The notes under the pieces are model-generated. The model saw nothing but the letters and a program-made list of their open reading frames with translations. It was not told the origin of the DNA and made no database searches. Below, piece after piece: positions 57,243-64,000 of a stretch of DNA of 64,000 nucleotides (positions are counted from its first letter, which is position 1; each line of letters begins with the position of its first letter). The translations under genes were made by a program, and so were the position numbers. The DNA lies in the NCBI GenBank assembly GCA_900764925.1, contig CAAFPW010000066.1, forward strand, positions 1 to 64,000, given 5' to 3'. The DNA comes from Fusobacteriaceae bacterium (GTDB lineage Bacteria > Fusobacteriota > Fusobacteriia > Fusobacteriales > Fusobacteriaceae).

Positions 57243-58889
57243 CTAGATATATCTAAACTCTACTCTTTTCCCTTCAAAAACTATTACAATTTTTACTATA
57301 TCTTTTATTCCATTCTTTTCTAAATCTGCTTCATAGTAGGTTTCTATTAGTTGCTTTTTAGCTTCCTCTAGCTTTTTCTCTATACTCTCTCCCTTTTTTA
57401 CAGATTTTAACTCCATAATATACCCTGTCTTGCTTTTATCCAAAGGTCTTAGTACAATATCAGGTCTACCATAGCCACTCTCTTGGTTAGAATCTACTAT
57501 ATAATCACTTCTCATACTTGTAAAAAATCCTAGTAAAAACATATGATAAGGATTCTCATATGGAGAGCTGATATCATAAGAACTAAGATATTGAGCTATA
57601 AGCTTACTAAAAGCTTTTTCAAATCCTTTTAAATCCCTATCTATTAAAGAAAATTTAACATCATCAATATCTATACTATCCTTAAAAATTATCTCAATAA
57701 AGGTATTATGAAAGAAAGATATAATCTCTTTATTAGGTATTCTAATTGTAAAAACATTATTAGCTATCTCTTTTTTTATTGTCAGATAACCAGAGTACAA
57801 CATCAATGAAAAAATCTCATTAGCATTTAAATCACTGTGTACCTCTACATTTGGATTTATCCTTACCCTTATCTCCTCTTGATTAAATAATTTTTCTAAG
57901 CTATCAAAGATATCTCTACCACTCTTTCTCAATATCTCTCTAATCAGATAGTTAGATGAGGTGTTTACCCAAAATGGTTTTAATTCCTTTGTTCTTACAA
58001 AATGTAAAATACTCCAAGGATTATATACCTGTACTTTCCCAAATGTATATCCGTTATACCACTCTTTAACATTATCAATCTTATACTCTATTTCATAGTA
58101 CTTTAGCATATTTTCAACTTCATCTTCTAAAAGTCCAAAATATTGACTATACTCATTTTCTAAAATTGTATTGGAATAAAAATTATTCAAGTCTGAAAAT
58201 ATCCCAGCTTGTGCTACCCTAATTATTCCAGTGAGTACTCCCATATGTAAATTAACATTAGATTTTAAAGCTCCCCCATAGAAAGTTTTAAAAAATTGTA
58301 GAGCCTCATTGTAGTACCCAAATTCATGGGCAGTAAGCAGTGGTGTATCATACTCATCTATTAAAAGAATAACATTTGCCTTATATTTTCTAGAAAGTAA
58401 CTCTATCAAAAATTGCAGACTGTACTTTAATTCACTTATATCTCCACATCTATTTTGCAGATTATTTAAAATTCTTTTTTCTTCCTCAGAAATACAAACT
58501 TCTTCAAGTCCTTGATACTCTTTTATCATCCTAAACACAAATAGGCTCATAGCTGATAAAAAATCTTTCCAAGTAGTTTCTTTAATCTCTTTTAGAGTGA
58601 TAAATATAACTGGATATTTCCCCTGCTCCTCTATCATTGGAGAACTTTCTATATACAGTCTTTCAAAAAGTTTTCTATTCTCCTCTTTCTCTCTTATATC
58701 AAAAAAATATTTCATCATAGACATATTGAGAGTCTTTCCAAATCTTCTAGGACGACAAAAAAGCTTTACAATAGCTCCATCAGCTATAATATCCTCTATC
58801 AATTTAGATTTATCTACAAAATAGTAGTTTTTTTCAATTACAGTTTTAAAATCATCTATTCCTATACCTATTTTCTTTTTGTCAAACAT
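57243..58889 (-). CDS. AAA-ATPase-like / PD-(D/E)XK nuclease-like protein (AAA-ATPase_like plus DUF1703)
   Basis: This 548-residue cytosolic protein belongs to a family common in Fusobacteria, Bacteroidetes and Clostridia, often in many copies; its function is unknown. The start at 58889 has AGAGGTGA upstream; a TTG five codons earlier is less likely. The N-terminal domain opens with IGIDDFKTVIEKNYYFVDKS and has a modified P-loop FCRPRRFGKTLNMSM and Walker B VILLIDEYDTPL. The C-terminal domain has YGRPDIVL...GYIMELKSVKKGE (near 480-505), the D-ExK pattern of a PD-(D/E)XK fold. It is monocistronic between its own promoter and terminator. Confidence 0.88.
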   Translation of the reverse strand: MFDKKKIGIGIDDFKTVIEKNYYFVDKSKLIEDIIADGAIVKLFCRPRRFGKTLNMSMMKYFFDIREKEENRKLFERLYIESSPMIEEQGKYPVIFITLKEIKETTWKDFLSAMSLFVFRMIKEYQGLEEVCISEEEKRILNNLQNRCGDISELKYSLQFLIELLSRKYKANVILLIDEYDTPLLTAHEFGYYNEALQFFKTFYGGALKSNVNLHMGVLTGIIRVAQAGIFSDLNNFYSNTILENEYSQYFGLLEDEVENMLKYYEIEYKIDNVKEWYNGYTFGKVQVYNPWSILHFVRTKELKPFWVNTSSNYLIREILRKSGRDIFDSLEKLFNQEEIRVRINPNVEVHSDLNANEIFSLMLYSGYLTIKKEIANNVFTIRIPNKEIISFFHNTFIEIIFKDSIDIDDVKFSLIDRDLKGFEKAFSKLIAQYLSSYDISSPYENPYHMFLLGFFTSMRSDYIVDSNQESGYGRPDIVLRPLDKSKTGYIMELKSVKKGESIEKKLEEAKKQLIETYYEADLEKNGIKDIVKIVIVFEGKRVEFRYI

Positions 58890-58919
58890 ACTCTCACCTC
58901 TCAATCTGCCTTTGATTAT

Positions 58920-58947
58920 ATTATATCATTTTTAAAAAATATGGCAA
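58920..58947 (-). promoter_or_regulatory. Promoter of the AAA-ATPase/nuclease-like gene
   Basis: TTGCCA (58947-58942) and TATAAT (58925-58920) are 16 bases apart. A second TATAAT overlaps at 58920-58915. The start codon is about 30 bases downstream. Confidence 0.65.
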
Positions 58948-58973
58948 ATAGAATAATTTTCTTCTCTAATTCT

Positions 58974-59135
58974 CTATTTTAGATAATTTGAATTTCCTAA
59001 ATCAAATCTATGTTCTTTTTTCTCCTCAAGCCCTATCTCAACTTTCTTTTGTTCCTCTAATTTTTCTTGTGAATATCCCTCTAATAATGACTTTGTAACC
59101 TCTTCAAACTTACTTCCTTTAAATGTATTTGTCAT
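58974..59135 (-). CDS. Small charged protein, 53 aa, coupled to the 770-aa membrane protein
   Basis: The ATG at 59135 overlaps the TGA of the upstream gene as ATGA, the classic arrangement for coupled translation. The product is 53 residues, strongly charged and probably helical (for example EEVTKSLLEGYSQEKLEEQK), with no signal peptide or membrane segment. It ends LGNSNYLK. I do not recognise a family. Overlap with the preceding gene, and codon use like its neighbours, argue that it is real. Confidence 0.6.
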   Translation of the reverse strand: MTNTFKGSKFEEVTKSLLEGYSQEKLEEQKKVEIGLEEKKEHRFDLGNSNYLK

Positions 59136-61444
59136 AATTTTTCCTCATCTTTTAATTTTTCATTTAAAATCTCATAAATTTCAACTTCATTATTAAATAC
59201 TATCTCCATTCTCTTGGCAACTTTTAAAATACTACTTCCTTGTTTTATTAACTCTTTTTCTTCTTTAGTTTCTCCCTCAATTATCTCTAAGATTTTTTCA
59301 TCTTGATTGTCCTTTAAACTTTCAATTTCTACATAAGTATATTTTAATCTATCATATCCCTCTGGTAAATAAAAGATAATCTCTTTTATAGACTTTTTAT
59401 TTATAATATAAGTTTTATCTGTACTAAAATTTAAAAAATAATATGTTAAAATTTCTAAATTATTTATATACTTTCTATTTGAAATATTGGACAATATAAA
59501 ATAATTCTCCTTTTCTAACTCAAATATTTTTTGTATATTTTCAAGTTTATTACTTTTAGCTTTTATACTTTCAACAAATAAAACTTCATTTAATAGATTA
59601 ATACGAACCTCTACTAATTCATTTCTTCTGTTTTTAAAATATTTTATAACTTCATTTTCATAAATTTTATTACAATACATTAAATTTACTTTTTCTTTTT
59701 GTAAAAACTTCAAAGATAACATATATTTTAAACTCTTTGCTAATAATTTATAAAAAGAAGTATTTTCCTCATTAACAGAATTATAAAACTCTAATATCTC
59801 TTTCTCAGTTAGTTGAATTTGACTTTTTCTTTTAGCTTTTACTATTCTTATTTCTATTTCCAATTCTTTTAATTTATTTTTTAAGTTTTCTAACTTTAAT
59901 TCTTTTACTTTATATTCTAACTCATCAAAATTCTCTAAAATAAATTCTTTTTTTATAAAATAATTTGGTAATTCATTAATTAACTTTAGAATTTCATCAT
60001 TATACTCGTTATAAATATCTTCTTCAATACTCATTCCTAAAACATCATATTTATCATAAGTATAAATATGAAATTTTTCTTGCCACTTTTCTTTTTTGCT
60101 CTCCATATATAATTCTTGTAAAAAATTACTTGAATTTATATCATATCTGTTTCTTAACACTCTTAAAAATTGTTTAATTATACCATTTTCTCCAAAGTTT
60201 TCAAGAAAATAAATTAAAACTATTACTCCATATTCTCTCACAAGTTTTTTATCATCATATAAATACCTAGTTAAAATTAAACTATATTTTTCTACCTCAT
60301 CATATTTTTTCTCTCTTAATAGTTTAATTAATAATTGTAATATTGATTTTATAATTACTATTTCTTGTTCATTACTTATCTCTTCAAAATAATCTTCATA
60401 AAATCTTAAACCTGTAAAAGTCTCAAAACCTTTATCATAAATATTTTCTTTATACTTTTTATCAAGATACTTATATTTAATTATTATAAAACTATAATAC
60501 TGTTTTGCTAATTCTAATTTTTGCTTTTTTAAATAGTATCTTCCTAACTCAATATTTAAATAAGAAATTTTTTCAAACAAATTTTCATCTTCTTCTTTTA
60601 GTAAATAATCATATAGCTCATATAAAAATCTTACTGCTCTTTCATTTTCTTGTTGTTGTACCTTTTTATTATTTTCACTATTTTTTATAAAATCGTCTGG
60701 AGCTTCAAATCCCTCTGTCATCAACAAAGTTTTATAATAAAAAATCATCTCTTCAAAAACTATAAAATCTTTCTCTAACATAGCTTTTGTAATTCTTTTT
60801 CTTAATTCATAATAAATATTCTCTAAATTTCTTCTATTATTCTCTTTCATTAATTGAGGAATTATTTTATCTTTCCAATTCTCTTTAAAATACACAGTAT
60901 TCATTATTTTAAAAGTTTCTTTAATCATTCTATATAGTTCATAAAAAATAACAATGCTTAAAGTAATAAAAAGAGCAGGAGAAACATTAAAGAAATATAA
61001 AACTAATAAAAATACTGTTAGATAAAGTACCTTTCCCTCTCCAAGTAAAGTTAATAATACATATTTTTTAAAGTCATCTCCTAAACTAATTGAATAAATA
61101 TATATAGCCACTAAAACAGAAATTACTCCTAAATAAATCTCTAAGGATTGAGAAAGATTTACTACAATTTCTACTAAACTTGTTATTGGATTTTCTCCCT
61201 TATTAAATAAAAATTTTAAATTTCCATTAATAAAATCTAATATTAATTGACTATCAATCTCATATTCATTTATATAATAAGTTATTATTTTACCTAGTAT
61301 CAAAATTATTACAAAAACTTTTAGCCACTTTTTTTCCAATTTTTCTCTATTTTCATTATCTGCTAAACTATCCAATATTGGAGAAATAAATACAAAAAGT
61401 AAGTTCATTGTAATTATTCCTCCCCATACTACTATATTTTCCAA
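59132..61444 (-). CDS. Uncharacterised membrane protein with long cytoplasmic helical domain, 770 aa
   Basis: Residues 1-24, about 42-62, 100-122 and 135-165 are hydrophobic, giving about four to five membrane segments. Residues about 190-770 are soluble, rich in Glu, Lys, Leu and Tyr, with repeated helical pairs such as NIELGRYYLKKQKLELAKQY that suggest TPR-like or HEAT-like solenoid repeats. No catalytic motif is visible. The start is TTG 61444 with GGGAG five bases upstream; ATG 61408 with GGGGAGG nine bases upstream is an alternative (758 aa). It is coupled to a 53-residue protein downstream. Base composition is even lower in GC than the metabolic genes. Function unknown. Confidence 0.75.
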   Translation of the reverse strand: MENIVVWGGIITMNLLFVFISPILDSLADNENREKLEKKWLKVFVIILILGKIITYYINEYEIDSQLILDFINGNLKFLFNKGENPITSLVEIVVNLSQSLEIYLGVISVLVAIYIYSISLGDDFKKYVLLTLLGEGKVLYLTVFLLVLYFFNVSPALFITLSIVIFYELYRMIKETFKIMNTVYFKENWKDKIIPQLMKENNRRNLENIYYELRKRITKAMLEKDFIVFEEMIFYYKTLLMTEGFEAPDDFIKNSENNKKVQQQENERAVRFLYELYDYLLKEEDENLFEKISYLNIELGRYYLKKQKLELAKQYYSFIIIKYKYLDKKYKENIYDKGFETFTGLRFYEDYFEEISNEQEIVIIKSILQLLIKLLREKKYDEVEKYSLILTRYLYDDKKLVREYGVIVLIYFLENFGENGIIKQFLRVLRNRYDINSSNFLQELYMESKKEKWQEKFHIYTYDKYDVLGMSIEEDIYNEYNDEILKLINELPNYFIKKEFILENFDELEYKVKELKLENLKNKLKELEIEIRIVKAKRKSQIQLTEKEILEFYNSVNEENTSFYKLLAKSLKYMLSLKFLQKEKVNLMYCNKIYENEVIKYFKNRRNELVEVRINLLNEVLFVESIKAKSNKLENIQKIFELEKENYFILSNISNRKYINNLEILTYYFLNFSTDKTYIINKKSIKEIIFYLPEGYDRLKYTYVEIESLKDNQDEKILEIIEGETKEEKELIKQGSSILKVAKRMEIVFNNEVEIYEILNEKLKDEEKL

Positions 61445-61479
61445 CTTTTCTCCCTTATTTTTAACTATATTTTTTAATT

Positions 61480-61493
61480 ATTTTACCATATTT
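61480..61493 (-). promoter_or_regulatory. Extended -10 promoter for the 770-aa membrane protein gene
   Basis: The minus strand reads AAATATGGTAAAAT, identical over 14 bases to the element ahead of the Gfo/Idh/MocA gene at 57126. TGG precedes TAAAAT. It lies about 36 bases before the TTG start. Confidence 0.5.
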
Positions 61494-61533
61494 CTTTACT
61501 TAATTAAATATATTTCAATTATTGTATTAATTA

Positions 61534-62247
61534 TTAATAATATTTAAAATTTATTAAACAACCACCTATTATTAAAATTAAGAAACTAATAAAAATTTCT
61601 ATTCTTTTCATAAAATTATCTTCAGTAGCTAATAATGTAATTTTCTTACATATTAGAGAGAATATTACTAAAGTAAAAAATATTCCTGAAGACATTACTA
61701 AAGTTAAATAAATTAATTTAATATCACTTTTATAAATATACCCCACTAACAGAACACTAATTAGTCCAGAGCATGGAAGAAATGTTCCTACAAGAAATTT
61801 TTCTGTATGTATCTTATCATCTTTTAGATTATGATATAAGTTAAATAAACCTAAGAGTATTAATGTTACTCCATAAATATTTCTAGAAAAAAAATCTATA
61901 TTTTTTAATTGTACAAATGAAGTTAGAAAAAATTTAACCAAGAAGTAACTTATAATACCTTGAGCATAAGCAATTAATCCAGAAATAAAAATAAGATATA
62001 ATTTGCTTTTTTTAATGCTTAAATTCAATAAATATACTTTTCCATGTCCTGGGGTTAAAGAGTGGATAATCCCATATATAAAGATAATTATATATAAATT
62101 TTCTATTTTTAAAGATTTTATATTTTGAGAGATCTCCTGCATTAGTTTCAAATTATAAAAATAAATAATTTTGTATATTTCATTTCTATAAAAATAAATA
62201 CATATAATCAGTATTATAAGGATAGCAAAAGCTTTTTTATTTTTCAT
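61534..62247 (-). CDS. NicO/RcnA-type nickel-cobalt transporter-like membrane protein
   Basis: This 237-residue inner-membrane protein has about seven hydrophobic segments. HSLTPGHGKVYLLNL (about 63-77) matches the HAxTPGHGK metal-site motif of the NicO family, and GTFLPCSGLISVLL resembles the second conserved block (usually PCP or PCxG). The long His-rich loop of RcnA is absent. It overlaps the DUF1007 gene by 11 bases. That pairing is a recurrent metal-transport arrangement. The ion (Ni, Co or another) and the direction cannot be decided from sequence. Confidence 0.82.
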   Translation of the reverse strand: MKNKKAFAILIILIICIYFYRNEIYKIIYFYNLKLMQEISQNIKSLKIENLYIIIFIYGIIHSLTPGHGKVYLLNLSIKKSKLYLIFISGLIAYAQGIISYFLVKFFLTSFVQLKNIDFFSRNIYGVTLILLGLFNLYHNLKDDKIHTEKFLVGTFLPCSGLISVLLVGYIYKSDIKLIYLTLVMSSGIFFTLVIFSLICKKITLLATEDNFMKRIEIFISFLILIIGGCLINFKYY

Positions 62248-62755
62248 AAAAATTCACCTCAAATTCTCTAGGGTAAATCATATTAAAATAATAAGCCTTC
62301 TCTTTGTTCTCTCTAAATTTATATTCAATTTCATACCTTATTTCATTTTCTATTTTTAAATTATCTTTATTATAATCGTAATCATAAAAATAATTCTCAT
62401 CATATACTGAAATAACGAGTTTATCTTTATCTTTTAAACTGAGTTGTTCCTCAATTACAATATCAATTACTACATTTTCATCTTTGTAATTTATCTCTTT
62501 TGAAATAATATTATTATTTAATAATTTCCCGTTATAAAAAATCTTTAAATCCTTATTTATATCCTCATATAAATAATCACAATTTAATTTTTCTGAAATT
62601 AATAACGAATTCATCTCATCTAAGATAAATTTCATATTAATATATATTTTATTTTCCTTCTTTACTATTAATTGTGAATCAACTTCAAAAAAAATATGTG
62701 GATGCGCTTCTAATAAATTAAATACCAAGATAAAAAGAACAATTATTTTCTTCAT
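62237..62755 (-). CDS. DUF1007 family periplasmic protein
   Basis: The 172 residues begin with a signal peptide (1-17) directly followed by HPHIFFEVDSQLIV, the family hallmark: two His next to the mature N-terminus that may bind metal. The remainder is a beta-rich acidic domain. TTGGAG precedes the ATG. In many bacteria DUF1007 proteins are encoded with NicO-type transporters, as here, and probably pass metal to or from the partner. The 162 bases upstream hold no gene and are AT-rich. Confidence 0.87.
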   Translation of the reverse strand: MKKIIVLFILVFNLLEAHPHIFFEVDSQLIVKKENKIYINMKFILDEMNSLLISEKLNCDYLYEDINKDLKIFYNGKLLNNNIISKEINYKDENVVIDIVIEEQLSLKDKDKLVISVYDENYFYDYDYNKDNLKIENEIRYEIEYKFRENKEKAYYFNMIYPREFEVNFYEK

Positions 62756-62917
62756 AAAACTACTCCAATCTTAAATTATAATCTTTATTTTCTTTCCTCT
62801 TAATATTATATATTTCTTTATTTTTTCTACTAATAGCTTTCAAAATTTAGAAGAAAATTCTATTTTAACCATAATGAAAAACTTTCTATTATATACTCTT
62901 AAATTTATTTTTAAAAA

Positions 62918-63448
62918 TTATTTTAATATTTGCATTATATCTGATGCTATACTGCTATTTCCCAAACTTAAAATAAACAATACAGCAAAAAATCCTAATA
63001 AGAATTTTTCTATAGTTTTTCTCTCAAGACTTGGGAAAATAACTATAAAAAATGGCTTTATACTTAAAATAAATATTAAAATTGAAAAAAGTGGAAAAGC
63101 TTCCAAAGCTTGACTTAACATTATGCTAAGGAGCCATATAGCGAATAAAAAGACTGTTTTCATTGCCTTAATATAAATTTCTTCACTTAATTTATTTTTA
63201 TTATTTATACTATTTTCAAAAATATTAGTACTCATTATTGAGTATAATTCTCTACTTTTTAAGTTTACAGAGAATAAAAGTAGCATATAATATACAATTA
63301 AAAGCAACAAAATAACCCCATTACATGTTATTAATAACCCCCAAAAAGATTTAGCTAGTAAGTATTCATAAGTTTCTTTAGCTTCTTCAAAAGGAGTTGA
63401 GTATGTAATTTGATTAAATAAAAATAATAAAGAAATTAATTTTTTCAT
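62918..63448 (-). CDS. Uncharacterised membrane protein, 176 aa
   Basis: A signal peptide or first membrane segment (1-17, MKKLISLLFLFNQITYS) is followed by hydrophobic segments at about 36-62, 93-112, 116-136 and 143-165. Between them lies a hydrophilic loop with an Asn/Lys-rich stretch (ENSINNKNKLSEE). AGGAGGG lies just before the ATG, 8 bases after the preceding gene. I recognise no family. It is probably co-transcribed with the two small genes upstream. Confidence 0.65.
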   Translation of the reverse strand: MKKLISLLFLFNQITYSTPFEEAKETYEYLLAKSFWGLLITCNGVILLLLIVYYMLLLFSVNLKSRELYSIMSTNIFENSINNKNKLSEEIYIKAMKTVFLFAIWLLSIMLSQALEAFPLFSILIFILSIKPFFIVIFPSLERKTIEKFLLGFFAVLFILSLGNSSIASDIMQILK

Positions 63449-63456
63449 ATACCCTC

Positions 63457-63684
63457 CTAATTTTTTAAAGAAATTATTTCTAATTTCAAAAGTTTATCAA
63501 AATTATTTCTTATAAAGTTTTCATCTATTTGATATGAAAAGCTTTGATTCCAATATAATATATTATTTTTCTTTTTAAGAGTTAGATCTAGATAATCTGT
63601 AGAAAACGTTTCTCCGTTAGATAAACACATTAAAAATTTCTGAGTATTAAATTTATACACTGACATTTGATATTTAATTAACAT
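63457..63684 (-). CDS. Small protein of unknown function, 75 aa
   Basis: AGAGGAG lies six bases before the ATG at 63684. The product is soluble, with no signal peptide and predicted beta strands with aromatic residues (SVYKFNTQKFLMCLSNGE, YWNQSFSYQI) and a helical C-terminus. The family is not recognised. It lies 8 bases from the downstream membrane-protein gene. Confidence 0.55.
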   Translation of the reverse strand: MLIKYQMSVYKFNTQKFLMCLSNGETFSTDYLDLTLKKKNNILYWNQSFSYQIDENFIRNNFDKLLKLEIISLKN

Positions 63685-63732
63685 ATTAACTCCTCTTATT
63701 AAACTAAATTTTTATATTTTTCTCTTTTTTCA

Positions 63733-63993
63733 TTAAAGATTAAAAATTTTAGAGTCAGTTATAATGTATTTAGATGATATTAATTTAACTAAATTTTCTT
63801 CTAATTTTATTAAAACTTTCCCCTTATTACTATATATTCTGATAACTCCTTTTTCTTTTATAAAAAATTTATCAGTTCCTAAAACATCTATCTCTCCATC
63901 TTTTGTTTCAATTATTTTTCTTTTATTAATCAGAGAAATTACTCCTGTTCCATTCTTATCTAATACAATGGCAAAATTTCTATTAAAATTCAT
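63733..63993 (-). CDS. Small beta-rich protein, probably partial at the window edge
   Basis: The frame gives 86 residues from ATG 63993, but no ribosome site is visible in the 7 bases left before the window ends, and the frame is open there. The true start may lie outside. The sequence is a run of short beta strands (NFAIVLDKNGTGVISLINK, GVIRIYSNKGKVLIKL). No family is recognised. It appears to head the group of three small genes. Confidence 0.5.
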   Translation of the reverse strand: MNFNRNFAIVLDKNGTGVISLINKRKIIETKDGEIDVLGTDKFFIKEKGVIRIYSNKGKVLIKLEENLVKLISSKYIITDSKIFNL

Positions 63994-64000
63994 TATTGCT

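Noticed and set aside
63607..63618. GAAAACGTTTCT resembling the LacI operator
   Set aside because: It lies inside a coding region, has an imperfect right half and is far from any promoter; chance match.

Overview
The window is very AT-rich and densely coded. It carries a FadA-like small coiled-coil adhesin gene beside a very large type V autotransporter with a Fusobacterium-style extended signal peptide, plus long outer-membrane repeat proteins. Together these point to Fusobacteriaceae, most likely a Fusobacterium chromosome. The species is not determined here.

Region 1 (1-41.7 kb) is a surface-protein region built as two divergent operons. Leftward run a 1324-residue outer-membrane barrel protein and, 27 bases later, a 25.5-kb gene for an 8484-residue secreted protein. 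That giant has about 18 degenerate GEVED-type modules, a DUF11-like tail and an SdrD_B-like end module. Rightward run a small FadA-like coiled-coil protein and a giant autotransporter of about 3745 residues. The autotransporter is split by a one-base deletion and unusually ends in an OmpA peptidoglycan-binding domain behind its barrel. The 462-base divergent gap contains a perfect 18-bp inverted repeat. It brackets 208 bp with a rightward sigma70-like promoter, the layout expected of an invertible promoter that could switch expression between the two surface systems.

Region 2 (41.7-46.7 kb) is the leftward branched-chain amino acid operon ilvD-ilvB-ilvN-ilvC. Upstream is a classic-looking attenuator: promoter, leader with 11 Ile codons in 16, a competing antiterminator pairing and a strong terminator. 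Oddly, the leader reading frame has no stop and runs in frame into ilvD.

Region 3 (46.7-49.3 kb) is codB-codA, for cytosine uptake and deamination. Region 4 (49.3-57.1 kb) is a sugar or cyclitol module under a LacI-type regulator: binding protein, ABC ATPase, permease, TIM-barrel isomerase-like protein and Gfo/Idh/MocA oxidoreductase. It has two matching operator palindromes around the lacI promoter and no sugar kinase. A second Gfo/Idh/MocA gene lies just upstream.

Region 5 (57.2-64 kb) holds an AAA-ATPase/PD-(D/E)XK protein, an unrecognised 770-residue membrane protein translationally coupled to a 53-residue protein, a NicO-like/DUF1007 metal-transport pair, and three small unrecognised genes running off the right edge.
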